A stretch of DNA of 52,776 nucleotides from Dehalococcoidia bacterium. Its GTDB lineage: Bacteria > Chloroflexota > Dehalococcoidia > UBA2979. A program made the translations under genes and the position numbers. Below, piece after piece: positions 15,084-24,743 of this stretch. The stretch lies in NCBI GenBank assembly GCA_023228765.1, contig JALOAM010000002.1, positions 1 through 52,776 on the forward strand. Reading direction: 5' to 3'. The notes beneath the pieces were generated by a model. That model had not been told where the DNA came from. It did no database searches and saw nothing but the letters and a program-made list of their open reading frames with translations. Numbering within the stretch: position 1 is the stretch's first letter; each line of letters opens with the position of its first letter.

Positions 15084-16043
15084 ATGGCAATGACCGCGAC
15101 CCAGGAGGTGTACGTCGACGAGTCGAGCGTCGGCGAGAGCGCGTGGCGGCAGGTCTGGGGGCGGCTACGCCGCAAGAAGCTCGCGATGATCTCGCTGCTC
15201 ATCGTCGTCGCGATCTACCTCGGCGGGATCTTCGCGCCGCTGATCGCGCCCTATGGGTACAACACACAGGACCTCGACCGCGGCCTGGAGGGCCCCAGCG
15301 CCGACCACTGGCTCGGCACGGACCGCCTCGGACGGGACATGCTCAGCCGGACGCTCTACTCCGCACGGACCACCGTCGTCGTCACGACAGCGGTCGTGCT
15401 CTCCGGCTCGCTGTTCATCGGCACCACGCTCGGCCTCATCGCCGGCTACCGAGGTGGCTGGGTGGACAACCTGATCATGCGCGTCGGCGACATCTTCGCC
15501 GGCCTGCCCGCGATCATCATGCTCATCCTCATCAACGCCAGTCTCGGACGCCGGGTCGAGGACGCCGCGAGGTGGGTGGAGGACCACACCTTCCTCGACG
15601 GGCTCGTGTCGAGCGGGTTCCACTCGTACCTGCTGGTCTTCGGGGCCCTCTCGCTCTTCTTCTGGGTGGGCTCCGCCCGCGTGATCCGCGCCCAGGTCCT
15701 GCAACTTCGCGAGAACGACTTCATCCTCGCGGCGGAGTCCCTCGGTGGTTCGTCAGCGCGGGTGATCCGCTCCCACATCTTGCCGAACGTGTCGTTCCTC
15801 ATTGTCCTCGGCATCTCGGCGAGCCTCGGCGGGATCGCGGGGTCGGAGATCCTCCTGACGTGGTTCGGGGTCGGCGTGCAGAACGCTCCCTCCTTCGGCG
15901 GCATGATCTACGAGGGATCCGGTGCGCGGACCTTCCAGTCTCATCCGCACCTGCTCCTCGTCCCCGGCGCGGTGGTGACGGCGCTGTTGTTCGCGTTCAA
16001 CCTCTTCGGGGACGCGCTGAACGACGCGATGCGGGGGCGGTAG
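15084..16043 (+). CDS. ABC peptide-type permease, DppC/OppC family
   Basis: Second permease subunit, 319 residues, starting at ATG 15084 behind GGGAG (the longer frame is a shadow of the previous gene). It has a cytosolic N-terminus ending RRKKLAMISLLIVVAIYLGG (TM1), then the OppC motif HWLGTDRLGRDMLSRTLYSART, about six TM helices, and an EAA loop around ESLGGSSARVIRSHILPNV. No oppD/oppF ATPase follows; the next gene is tig after 197 nt. The transporter must borrow its ATPases from another locus. Confidence 0.9.
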   Translation: MAMTATQEVYVDESSVGESAWRQVWGRLRRKKLAMISLLIVVAIYLGGIFAPLIAPYGYNTQDLDRGLEGPSADHWLGTDRLGRDMLSRTLYSARTTVVVTTAVVLSGSLFIGTTLGLIAGYRGGWVDNLIMRVGDIFAGLPAIIMLILINASLGRRVEDAARWVEDHTFLDGLVSSGFHSYLLVFGALSLFFWVGSARVIRAQVLQLRENDFILAAESLGGSSARVIRSHILPNVSFLIVLGISASLGGIAGSEILLTWFGVGVQNAPSFGGMIYEGSGARTFQSHPHLLLVPGAVVTALLFAFNLFGDALNDAMRGR

Positions 16044-16138
16044 GCCCCGGGCGGATCCGCGGTCTTCCCGGCTCCCACCGCTCGAGGCGTCGCTCTCGTG
16101 AGGACACACCCCAGATGCGGCTGCTCGGGAGACGCTGT

Positions 16139-16144
16139 TACACT
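16139..16144 (+). promoter_or_regulatory. Putative -10 upstream of tig
   Basis: TACACT in the 197-nt gap between oppC and tig, 96 nt before the TTG start. The -35 region is not recognisable. Confidence 0.35.
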
Positions 16145-16240
16145 CCTTCGACGTATCGACAGCGCCTCGGGAGCTGCTAGATCGCGCCGCTGAGTCGGCG
16201 CGAGCGCTTCTGGGGCCCCATCTCTGACGAGGCTCCGTCT

Positions 16241-17734
16241 TTGGCAATCACCACCGAACGTCTCCCCGGCGCACGTGTCTCCATGCAGATCGAGGTCGAT
16301 CCCGACCTGGTCGAGAAGCACATGGAGAAGGCGGTCAACCGCATCTCCAAGCAGGTGAAGATCCCCGGCTTCCGGCCGGGGAAGGCCAACCGCAAGGTCA
16401 TCGAGCAGCGCTTCGGCAGCGCGGCGATCCTGCAGGAGGCGCTCGAGGAGCTGGTGCCGGAGGTCTACAACGAGGCCCTGGAGACCGAGCAGATCGACGC
16501 GATCGACCAGCCCGAGTTCGACCTGGAGTCGACCGAGCCGCTGGTGGTGAAGGCGATCGTGCCCGTGCGACCCGAGGTCGACCTGGGCGAGTACCAGGCG
16601 CTCCGCGTGCCTCGCGAAGAGGTCACCGTCACGCAGGAGCACATCGACGAGGCGATCGAGGCGATCCGGCGGCAGTTCGCCGTCCTCGAACCCGTCGAGC
16701 GCGCCGTCGAGTGGAACGACCACATCCGCGCTGACGTGAAGGTGGAGGTCCAGGACCACGCCGACGTGCACGAGGAGGAGGACGCCGAGTTCCCCGTGCG
16801 CGAGGGCCAGGTGGTCTCGCTCCCCGGCTTCGTCGAGCGTCTCGTGGGCCTCGAGGTCGGCGAGCACACGATCGAGTTCGACCTGGACACGGAGATCCCG
16901 AGCGAGGAGCTCGCCGGGAAGCACGTGGTCTACACCGTCAACCTGAAGGAAGTGAAGCGGGAGATCCTCCCGGACCTGGACGACGAGTTCGTCGCCTCCC
17001 TCGATGAGGAGGGTGTCGAGACCGTCGACCAGCTCATCGAGCGGGTCACGTCCGACCTGAAGACGCAGTTCGAGCGCCAGACGGAAGAGACGTACCACAA
17101 CGAGGTCATCGACCTCCTGATCGCCCGCGCTGAGATCGACTACCCCGAGGTCCTGGTGAACCGCGAGGTCGATCGCGAGATCGACCGCCAGTCGAACCAC
17201 GCCTCCCACACGCCGGAGGGCCTGCAGAACTGGCTCAACGCCATCGGCCGGTCCGAGGACGAAGTCCGCGATGAGCTGCGCGAGTCCGCCGACCTGACGG
17301 TGCGTCGCGCCCTCGTGCTGGGCGAGCTCATCGACGCTGAGTCGATCGAGGTCACGGCCGAGGACATCGACGCCGAGATCGACAGCCTCGTGGGCCAGAT
17401 GGGCGTGCCCGGGCAGGGCGCGAACCTCGACGCGATCCGCAACCTGTTCGACACCCCGGATGGGCGCACCTCGATCCAGAACCAGCTCCTCACCCGCAAG
17501 GCGGTCGAGCGCATCGCCGAGATCGCGGCGCAGGAGGGCGACGAGGAGGCCTCGGACGCTCCGCGCGCCAGCCGGCGGCGCCGTCGTGGCGCCACCGCGG
17601 ATGCGGCGGCGGACGCGGCCTCCGAGGGCGACGAGTTGACCGAGGAGGGCACGGCAGCAGCCGAGGCCGCGTCCGAGGCGGACACCCAGCCCGCGACCGA
17701 GGAGCCGGCGGCCGAGGAGCAGACGGACGCGTAG
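16241..17734 (+). CDS. tig: Trigger factor (ribosome-associated chaperone, PPIase)
   Basis: Binds the ribosome tunnel exit and shields nascent chains. The 497-residue protein starts at TTG 16241 with GAGG upstream. It has the N-terminal ribosome-binding domain with the signature GFRPGK (43-48), a FKBP-like domain (about 155-245), and the C-terminal helical chaperone domain. Trigger factor is usually ~430-450 residues. The extra ~65 residues at the C-terminus begin RASRRRRRGATADAA and then are Ala/Glu-rich and acidic, likely disordered. It heads tig-clpP-clpX, the classical proteostasis order. Confidence 0.94.
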   Translation: MAITTERLPGARVSMQIEVDPDLVEKHMEKAVNRISKQVKIPGFRPGKANRKVIEQRFGSAAILQEALEELVPEVYNEALETEQIDAIDQPEFDLESTEPLVVKAIVPVRPEVDLGEYQALRVPREEVTVTQEHIDEAIEAIRRQFAVLEPVERAVEWNDHIRADVKVEVQDHADVHEEEDAEFPVREGQVVSLPGFVERLVGLEVGEHTIEFDLDTEIPSEELAGKHVVYTVNLKEVKREILPDLDDEFVASLDEEGVETVDQLIERVTSDLKTQFERQTEETYHNEVIDLLIARAEIDYPEVLVNREVDREIDRQSNHASHTPEGLQNWLNAIGRSEDEVRDELRESADLTVRRALVLGELIDAESIEVTAEDIDAEIDSLVGQMGVPGQGANLDAIRNLFDTPDGRTSIQNQLLTRKAVERIAEIAAQEGDEEASDAPRASRRRRRGATADAAADAASEGDELTEEGTAAAEAASEADTQPATEEPAAEEQTDA

Positions 17735-17863
17735 GTTCCGTCAGACTCACGATCAGCAAGCAAGACGACAACGTCCGGTTCACCTCTGTGAGGCCGGGAC
17801 GAGGGAGACTGGTCGTCAGGGAAAACCCTGAACCGGCCACGGTGATGATCGGCCGCTTCGCGG

Positions 17864-17869
17864 TACGAT
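17864..17869 (+). promoter_or_regulatory. Putative -10 of clpP
   Basis: TACGAT, 53 nt before the clpP ATG, in the 188-nt gap after tig. No convincing -35. Confidence 0.35.
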
Positions 17870-17922
17870 CAGTGCAGCAGAACCCGGCCGGCGTCACCCG
17901 GCCGTAAGCGAAGAGGGAACCG

Positions 17923-18564
17923 ATGACCTACCGAGCACCGCGGCCACAGGACTTCTCCGAGGGCTTCCTTAAGCCGGAGAACATTGTGCCGATGGTTGTA
18001 GAGACGACGGCGCGCGGCGAGCGTGCCTACGACATCTACTCGCTCCTCCTCAAGGAAAGGATCGTCTTCCTCGGCACGGGGATCGACGACCAGGTCGCGA
18101 ACTCGATCGTGGCGCAGCTCCTCTTCCTCGACCGCGAGGACCCGGAGCGCGACATCTCGATCTACGTGAACTCCCCTGGCGGCATGATCTACGCGGGGCT
18201 GGCGATTTTCGACACGATGAACCTGATCCGGGCGGACGTCAGCACGATCGCTGTGGGCGTCACCGCCTCGATGGGTACGGTGCTGCTCTCGGCCGGCGAG
18301 AAGGGCAAGCGCTTCGCGCTGCCGAACGCCACGATCCACATGCACCAGGCGCTGGGCGGTGGTTCCGGCCAGGCCTCCGACGTGGAGATCGCGGCCCGCG
18401 AGCTGCTCCGCAACAACGAGAAGATCCGCAAGATCCTCTCCGACGCGACCGGCCAGACCATGGACCGCATCAAGCACGACACCGACCGCGACGTCTACAT
18501 GACCGCGGAAGAGGCAAAGGAGTACGGTCTCGTCGACGAACTCCTGGCGAAGCCCGAGAAGTAA
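17923..18564 (+). CDS. clpP: ATP-dependent Clp protease proteolytic subunit
   Basis: Serine protease that forms a double heptameric barrel fed by ClpX/ClpA/ClpC. The 213-residue protein has the catalytic triad Ser116 (TASMG), His141 (HMHQ) and Asp190 (DTDRD), at exactly the spacing of E. coli ClpP. The loop before Ser reads GVTASMG where most have GQAASMG, and HMHQALGG replaces MIHQPLGG, both minor. A GAAGAGGGAACCG SD precedes ATG. The N-terminal axial loop (about 12-32) is present with no long propeptide. Partner clpX is next. Confidence 0.95.
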   Translation: MTYRAPRPQDFSEGFLKPENIVPMVVETTARGERAYDIYSLLLKERIVFLGTGIDDQVANSIVAQLLFLDREDPERDISIYVNSPGGMIYAGLAIFDTMNLIRADVSTIAVGVTASMGTVLLSAGEKGKRFALPNATIHMHQALGGGSGQASDVEIAARELLRNNEKIRKILSDATGQTMDRIKHDTDRDVYMTAEEAKEYGLVDELLAKPEK

Positions 18565-18594
18565 CTGGACTGAGGCGCGCGGCGCCGATGCGGC

Positions 18595-18630
18595 GCCAAT
18601 AGCCAGTGCAGGGCCAATAGCCAGTGCGGG
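18595..18630. repeat. Tandem 18-bp direct repeat (2 copies) between clpP and clpX
   Basis: GCCAATAGCCAGTGCAGG (18595-18612) is followed without gap by GCCAATAGCCAGTGCGGG (18613-18630), one mismatch. It lies 20 nt before the clpX start, just upstream of the SD. Confidence 0.85.
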
Positions 18631-18650
18631 GCTAGAGCAGAGGAAGCGAC

Positions 18651-19976
<1,326 letters not shown>

Positions 19977-20057
19977 CACTGGCGGACGCCTCGCCTTGCC
20001 CATGCCGCGTGTATCCTCGACGCTCATCCCTGAGCGATCGAACATAACGACACGCGC

Positions 20058-20837
20058 ATGAACCAGACCACTACCAGCACCCCGAAGAAGAAGGCCCCGC
20101 GCCAGCGGCTCGACCAGGCGATGGTGGAGCGCGGCCTCGCGTCCGGGCGCGACCGCGCCCGCGCGCTCGTCATGGCGCGCGAGGTGCTCGTCGACGGGCA
20201 GGTGGCGCACCGGCCCGCGGCCCCGGTCGCCGAGGATGCGGTGATCGAGGTGAAGACGCCGCCGCGGTTCGTGAGCCGGGGCGGGGAGAAGCTCGCGCAC
20301 GCCCTCGAACGCTCCGGGATCGACCCGACCGGCCTGCGCTGCCTCGATGTGGGCGCGTCCACCGGAGGCTTCACGGACTGCCTCCTCCAGGCCGGCGCGC
20401 GCGAGGTGGTTGCGGTGGACGTGGCCTACGGGGAGATCGCCCAGAAGCTGCGCGACGACCCGCGCGTCGAGGTCCGCGAGCGCATCAACGCGCGCGACCT
20501 CGAACCCATCGACCCGCCCGCCGACCTGCTGGTGATGGACGTCTCGTTCATCTCGGCCGCTACCGTGCTCGCGGCCGTGACGCCCTCCGTGCGTCCGGGC
20601 GGCGAGATGCTGGTGCTGGTCAAGCCGCAGTTCGAGGCGGGCCGGGAGCAGGTGGAGAAGGGTGGCGTCGTGCGTGACCCGGTGGTGCATGCCTCCTGCA
20701 TCGCAAAGGTCGCCCTCGCCGCGATGGACCGGGGGCTGCGCGTCCGCGGCGTGATCCGGTCGCCCCTCCTCGGACCCGCCGGCAACCGCGAGTTCTTCCT
20801 CCGTCTCTACCGCCCCGCCGAGGGGGGGAGCGCCTGA
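20058..20837 (+). CDS. tlyA: TlyA-family rRNA (cytidine-2'-O)-methyltransferase
   Basis: SAM-dependent methyltransferase, 259 residues. In mycobacteria TlyA methylates 16S C1409 and 23S C1920; many bacteria have only one target, so I leave the specificity open. S4 RNA-binding domain at about 16-70 (RLDQAMVERGLASGRDRA), then an FtsJ/RrmJ-type fold with the SAM motif DVGASTGGFTD (97-107), LVMDVSF and LVKPQFE, which supply the K-D-K-E catalytic set. A TATCCT box lies 45 nt upstream. It overlaps nadK by one base (TGATG), so the pair is co-translated. Confidence 0.9.
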   Translation: MNQTTTSTPKKKAPRQRLDQAMVERGLASGRDRARALVMAREVLVDGQVAHRPAAPVAEDAVIEVKTPPRFVSRGGEKLAHALERSGIDPTGLRCLDVGASTGGFTDCLLQAGAREVVAVDVAYGEIAQKLRDDPRVEVRERINARDLEPIDPPADLLVMDVSFISAATVLAAVTPSVRPGGEMLVLVKPQFEAGREQVEKGGVVRDPVVHASCIAKVALAAMDRGLRVRGVIRSPLLGPAGNREFFLRLYRPAEGGSA

Positions 20838-21742
20838 TGGGCCAGTTCCAGCCCTCGGACGCCGTCGCCGTCCTCTACCACCCCGCCGTCCGAGGCGCTG
20901 AAGAGGTCGCGGCCACCCTCGGGCGGCAGGCCACCGACCGCGGGCTCTACGCCTGCGTCGAGACCCTGCCGGAGCTGGCCGACGAGCTGCCTGAGTCACT
21001 GAAGGACGTCGGCCTCTTCGTCTGCGTCGGCGGCGACGGCACCGTCCTCCACGCCTCCTCGTTCGCGGCACGCGCTGGTATCCCCGTCTTCGGCGTGCGG
21101 ATGGGCCGCCTCGGGTTCCTCACTGAGTCCACCCAGGAGCGTGCGGCGGACGACTTCGTGCGTGTCCTGGACGGCAACGCCCGGCTGGAGGAGCGCGCGC
21201 TGGTGCAGGCACGTGTCGGCGAATCCGGCGAGGCGCTCCACGCGCTGAACGATGTCGTGATCGGTCGTGCCACCCTCGGCCGCACCGTCTCGGTCGTAGC
21301 GCAGGTCGACAGCGTCACGCTCGCCGAGTACCGCGCGGACGCCCTCGTCATCTCGACGGCAACGGGCTCCACGGGCTACGCGCTCTCCGTGGGTGGGCCG
21401 ATCCTCCACCCGGAGTCGAAGGAGATGGTCCTCGTCCCCGTCGCCCCCCACCTCACCAGGGCGAACGCCCTCGTGCTCCCCTCCACGACGACGCTCCGCC
21501 TCACGGTGCAACGCTCCTTCGAGGCGATGATGAGCGTGGATGGCGTCCACCACCGACAACTGGAGTCCGGGACCGTCGTCGAGATCACGCGGTCGCCTCG
21601 GACGGTCTCGTTCGTCCGCCTCGGCGGCGAGCACGAGTTCTACAACAGCCTCGCGAGCCGCCTCGGCTGGCTGCGCGCCGACCACGTCATCGACGAGATG
21701 GGTTCCCACCTCGACGGGGCGTCGGACACGACCGAGGGTTAG
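20837..21742 (+). CDS. nadK: NAD kinase
   Basis: Phosphorylates NAD to NADP. The 301-residue protein has the signature GGDGT (65-69, VCVGGDGTVLHA) and the NAD-kinase loop GVRMGRLGFLTE. A second conserved block is TATGSTGYALSVGGP. It starts at the ATG inside the tlyA stop. The tlyA-nadK order is common in Gram-positive and Chloroflexota genomes and usually runs into recN, but here a small membrane gene follows instead. Confidence 0.93.
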   Translation: MGQFQPSDAVAVLYHPAVRGAEEVAATLGRQATDRGLYACVETLPELADELPESLKDVGLFVCVGGDGTVLHASSFAARAGIPVFGVRMGRLGFLTESTQERAADDFVRVLDGNARLEERALVQARVGESGEALHALNDVVIGRATLGRTVSVVAQVDSVTLAEYRADALVISTATGSTGYALSVGGPILHPESKEMVLVPVAPHLTRANALVLPSTTTLRLTVQRSFEAMMSVDGVHHRQLESGTVVEITRSPRTVSFVRLGGEHEFYNSLASRLGWLRADHVIDEMGSHLDGASDTTEG

Positions 21743-21784
21743 TCCGGCGACGGTGCTGCGCGTGGGTGAGAGGCGAGGTTGCGA

Positions 21785-21952
21785 ATGACCAACGAGCAGC
21801 CCGGAGATGGCGGGACGAAGGCGCCGACGGGTGTCGGGGTGGGTGTCGGTATCGCAGTCGGCGTCGCCCTCGGTGCGGCATTCGACAATGTCGCGATGGG
21901 GATGGTGATCGGAGTGGCGCTGGGGGCGCTGTTCGACTGGCAGAACCGCTAG
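21785..21952 (+). CDS. Small glycine-rich membrane protein (55 aa, hypothetical)
   Basis: A 55-residue protein from ATG 21785 to TAG 21952, with GAGAGGCGAGG as SD. It has a hydrophilic head (TNEQPGDGGTKAP), then GVGVGVGIAVGVALGAAF and AMGMVIGVALGALF, two glycine-zipper-like helices separated by DNV, and a short DWQNR end. The repeated G-x3-G spacing suggests tight helix packing in the membrane and it may be a hairpin. It follows nadK by 42 nt on the same strand, so it may be a third gene of that operon. Family unknown; resembles many uncharacterised small glycine-zipper proteins. Confidence 0.75.
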   Translation: MTNEQPGDGGTKAPTGVGVGVGIAVGVALGAAFDNVAMGMVIGVALGALFDWQNR

Positions 21953-22001
21953 CAGTGCGGCAGGGGCTGTCGCCCGTCATGCACCATCCTCGTGGGGTTC
22001 G

Positions 22002-22007
22002 TATGCT
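22002..22007 (+). promoter_or_regulatory. Putative -10 of the GNAT-Nudix-BKACE operon
   Basis: TATGCT, then 8 nt and ATG 22016. No SD, so the first gene may have a leaderless mRNA. Confidence 0.45.
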
Positions 22008-22015
22008 GATCACCT

Positions 22016-22549
22016 ATGGCTGACACCTCGACCCCCACGGGTGCGAGCATTCGCGTGGAGCGGGCCACCGTCCGGGACGGGGAGGGCATCGCGCGGCTCG
22101 TCAACTACTGGGCGGCGCAGGGGCAGATGTTGCCCCGGACCGTTGGGGAGACGTACGAGAACCTGCGCGACTTCTTCGTCGTCCGCGACGCCGAGGACGG
22201 CCACGTGCTGGGGTGCGCGGCGCTGCACATCACCTGGTCTGACCTCGCCGAGCTGAAGTCGCTGGCGGTGGAGGAGTCCACGCACTCGCGAGGCCTCGGC
22301 GCCGCCCTGGTGCGGGCATGCGTGGAGGAGGGGCGGGCGCTGGGCCTGACCCGCATCTTCGCGCTGACCTACCGGCCGGGCTTCTTCGAGCAGCTCGGAT
22401 GGGATCAGGCGGAGGTGATGAACCTCCCCCGCAAGGTCTGGAACGAATGCTATCGCTGCCCCAAGTTCCCGGGCTGCGACGAGATCGCCATGGTGCTCGA
22501 CCTCGTACCCGCCGAGGCTCCTGCCGTTCCCGCCGAGGTTGGCGCGTGA
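22016..22549 (+). CDS. GNAT acetyltransferase resembling short N-acetylglutamate synthase
   Basis: Transfers acetyl from acetyl-CoA to an amino group. The 177-residue GNAT domain has the acetyl-CoA loop RGLGAALVRA (motif A, about 95-104). Its C-terminus contains KVWNECYRCPKFPGCDEIAM, which I associate with short ArgA-like N-acetylglutamate synthases of Deinococcus/Chloroflexi and other bacteria that lack the kinase-like domain. An amino-acid N-acetyltransferase in arginine synthesis is therefore plausible, but no arg genes are near, so the substrate is an inference. The stop overlaps the Nudix GTG by 4 nt. Confidence 0.8.
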   Translation: MADTSTPTGASIRVERATVRDGEGIARLVNYWAAQGQMLPRTVGETYENLRDFFVVRDAEDGHVLGCAALHITWSDLAELKSLAVEESTHSRGLGAALVRACVEEGRALGLTRIFALTYRPGFFEQLGWDQAEVMNLPRKVWNECYRCPKFPGCDEIAMVLDLVPAEAPAVPAEVGA

Positions 22550-23100
22550 CGGGCGAGCTGCCCTCGCTGGTCGGTTCGGAGCCGCTCGGCGCGGCGGGAT
22601 ACCTGACCTTCCGACGCGACACGATCCGCTTCCCGGACGGGCACGAGGCAGAGCGTGCGATCGTCGGGCACCCCGGGGCGGTCGCCATCATCGCCGTCGA
22701 CGGGGACGGGAAGTGGCTCCTGGTGCGGCAGTACCGCCACGCCGCGCGGCGCGAGCTGCTAGAGATCCCCGCGGGGACGCGAGACGAGGGTGAGGCGCCG
22801 GAGGCGACCGCCGCCCGCGAGGTGCGCGAGGAGATCGGCTACGCCGCGGGCAACCTCGTGCGGGTCGGTGGTTCCTACATGGTCCCGGGGTGGGGCGAGG
22901 AGTACATCGACTTCTTCCTCGCCACGGAGCTGGAAGCCTCACCGCTGCCGCAGGACGACGACGAGTACCTCTCAGACCCGATCCGCCTGACGCTGGACGA
23001 GGTCTATGCGGCGGTGGACTCCGGCGAGATCGAGGACGCGAAGACCGTTGCGGCGCTCGCCTTCTACCAGCGTCACCTCGCGCGAGCCGCGAAGGCGTAG
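22546..23100 (+). CDS. Nudix hydrolase, ADP-ribose pyrophosphatase-like
   Basis: Hydrolyses nucleoside diphosphate-linked compounds, most often ADP-ribose in this subgroup. The 184-residue protein starts at GTG 22546 inside the previous stop. The Nudix box GTRDEGEAPEATAAREVREE-IGY fits Gx5Ex7REUxEExGU exactly (it begins at about residue 80), and the upstream VRQYRHAARRELLEIPAG is the ADP-ribose pyrophosphatase pattern. The tail PIRLTLDEVYAAVDSGEIEDAKT is typical of the same group. It is the middle gene of a three-gene operon. Confidence 0.9.
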   Translation: MTGELPSLVGSEPLGAAGYLTFRRDTIRFPDGHEAERAIVGHPGAVAIIAVDGDGKWLLVRQYRHAARRELLEIPAGTRDEGEAPEATAAREVREEIGYAAGNLVRVGGSYMVPGWGEEYIDFFLATELEASPLPQDDDEYLSDPIRLTLDEVYAAVDSGEIEDAKTVAALAFYQRHLARAAKA

Positions 23101-23108
23101 TTGGCTCA

Positions 23109-23855
23109 ATGCCCGACTCGATCCCGTTGCTGAAGGCGTGCCTGAACGGCGCGCGTGTCGCCGGCGGGGTCGTCGGCCTTCCCGTGACGCCCTCGGAGGT
23201 CGCGCTCGATGCCATCGCCGTCCGCGAGGCTGGAGCCGGTGCGGTGCACGTGCACCCGCGTGACGCCGAGGGCCGTGAGCGGCTCGACGCCGCGACGATT
23301 GGTGCGACGGTCTCGGCCGTCCGCGCTGCCGCGCCGGGCCTCCCGGTCGGTGTGAGCACCGGTGACTGGATCGAGCCTGACCCTCGAGTGCGGTTGGACC
23401 TCATCCGGTCCTGGACGGTGCGCCCCGACTTCGCGTCCGTGAACCTTCACGAGGATGGCGCGGTCGCCGTCGCCGAGCTCCTCATCGAGCGCGGGGTCGG
23501 GGTGGAGGCCGGGATCTGGACCGCGGACGCTGCGGAGACTTTCGTGGGCAGCTCCATTGCCCCTCGCTGCCTGCGCATCCTCATCGAGCCGAGGCCGACC
23601 GACCCCGCCGAGGCCCTCCGTACGGCCGAGGAGATCGCCGTCGTGCTCGATCGGGCACACCACCCGGCACCGCGGCTCCTTCACGGGACGCGGGAGGCGA
23701 CCTGGGGTGTGCTGCGCGCGGCCCTCGGCGCCGGGCTCGACCTGCGGATTGGTCTCGAAGACACGACGATGCTGCCGGATGGGAGCGAGGCGCGATCGAA
23801 TGCCGAACTCGTGAGGGCGGCGGCGCGCCTCATCGAGGCCGCGCGCGGACGGTAG
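23109..23855 (+). CDS. BKACE / DUF849-family beta-keto acid cleavage enzyme
   Basis: The family (3-keto-5-aminohexanoate cleavage enzyme Kce and relatives) cleaves beta-keto acids with acetyl-CoA using a zinc ion. The 248-residue TIM-barrel has the N-terminal LKACLNGAR, the zinc motif HVHPRD (residues ~44-49) and ATWGVLRAALGAGLDLRIGLEDTTMLPDG, in which the EDT block is family-typical. At 248 residues it is shorter than the usual 270-300. Start ATG 23109 lies 8 nt after the Nudix stop. No lysine-fermentation genes are near, so the substrate is open. Confidence 0.88.
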   Translation: MPDSIPLLKACLNGARVAGGVVGLPVTPSEVALDAIAVREAGAGAVHVHPRDAEGRERLDAATIGATVSAVRAAAPGLPVGVSTGDWIEPDPRVRLDLIRSWTVRPDFASVNLHEDGAVAVAELLIERGVGVEAGIWTADAAETFVGSSIAPRCLRILIEPRPTDPAEALRTAEEIAVVLDRAHHPAPRLLHGTREATWGVLRAALGAGLDLRIGLEDTTMLPDGSEARSNAELVRAAARLIEAARGR

Positions 23856-23886
23856 TCGTCCACTCGCGGCAAGTCGAGCACAGCGG

Positions 23887-23892
23887 TAGGGT
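23887..23892 (+). promoter_or_regulatory. Putative -10 upstream of sdhC
   Basis: TAGGGT, 71 nt before the sdhC ATG; the SD GGAGGTG follows at 23949-23955. No clear -35. Confidence 0.3.
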
Positions 23893-23963
23893 ACGCATGA
23901 GCGTCGCCCACCTTCGCCGGGGATTGCGAAGGGTTCGGACGGGCGCCCGGAGGTGTCACTCTC

Positions 23964-24719
23964 ATGGTGCAGGCACGACCGCAGTCCACCGTGGAGGCGG
24001 CGGTCAGGCCGATCCGGAAGCGACCGAGGCCGCTCCCATGGCCGTTGAGCCTCTATCAGGCGTACGTCGGCAAGAAGTGGGTCATGGCGATCACCGGGGT
24101 GATCGGCCTCGTCTTCATCGCCGGGCACATGTTCGGCAACCTGAAGCTGTACATGGGCGCCGAGGAGATCAACCACTACGCGGAGGGCTTGCGCACCGTC
24201 GCCTACCCGCTGGTGCCGGAGAAGTTCCTCCTCTGGGTCATGCGGGTGGGCCTGATCGTGGCATTCGTGCTGCACGTCCACGCCGCGTACTCGATCTGGA
24301 GCCACAACCGGAAGGCGCGGCCCACGTCCTACGCCTCGAAGCGTGACTACATCGCGGCGGACTGGGCGTCCCGCACGATGCTGTGGACCGGCCCGATCAT
24401 CCTGCTGTTCATCGGCTTCCACCTGGCCGACCTGACGTGGGGCGTGAACGCGGTCAACCCGGACTTCGTGCACGGTGAGGTCTACGACAATGTTGTCTTC
24501 TCGCTGTCGCGCTGGCCGGTCGCCACGATCTACGTGGTCGCCAACCTCGCGCTGGGGATCCACATCTACCACGGCGCGTGGAGCCTGTTTCAGTCGCTCG
24601 GCGTGAACAACCCGCAGATCAACCAGGGCCGGCGCATCTTCGCGGCCCTGTTCGCCCTCGCGATCGTCGCGGGGAACATCTCGTTCCCGCTCGCCGTCAT
24701 GTTGGGCATCGTCGAGTAG
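23964..24719 (+). CDS. sdhC: Succinate dehydrogenase cytochrome b subunit (b558 type)
   Basis: Membrane anchor that binds heme b and passes electrons from SdhB to quinone. The 251-residue protein has five hydrophobic helices, starting after LYQAYVGKKWVMAITGVIGLVF, with several histidines on the helices (GHMFGNLK, HVHAAYSIWSHN, GFHLADLTW, GIHIYHGAWSLFQSLG) that suit heme ligation. This single-subunit pattern is the b558/Bacillus type rather than the two-subunit E. coli type, and no separate sdhD is present. It starts the sdhCAB operon, 24 nt before sdhA. Confidence 0.92.
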   Translation: MVQARPQSTVEAAVRPIRKRPRPLPWPLSLYQAYVGKKWVMAITGVIGLVFIAGHMFGNLKLYMGAEEINHYAEGLRTVAYPLVPEKFLLWVMRVGLIVAFVLHVHAAYSIWSHNRKARPTSYASKRDYIAADWASRTMLWTGPIILLFIGFHLADLTWGVNAVNPDFVHGEVYDNVVFSLSRWPVATIYVVANLALGIHIYHGAWSLFQSLGVNNPQINQGRRIFAALFALAIVAGNISFPLAVMLGIVE

Positions 24720-24743
24720 GCATCGGGAGAGAGGGCGGCGACC

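Noticed and set aside
17770..17800. Possible terminator after tig (CCGG...CCTC tgt GAGG CCGG)
   Set aside because: Only short pairing with an asymmetric bulge and no T-tract; too weak to list.
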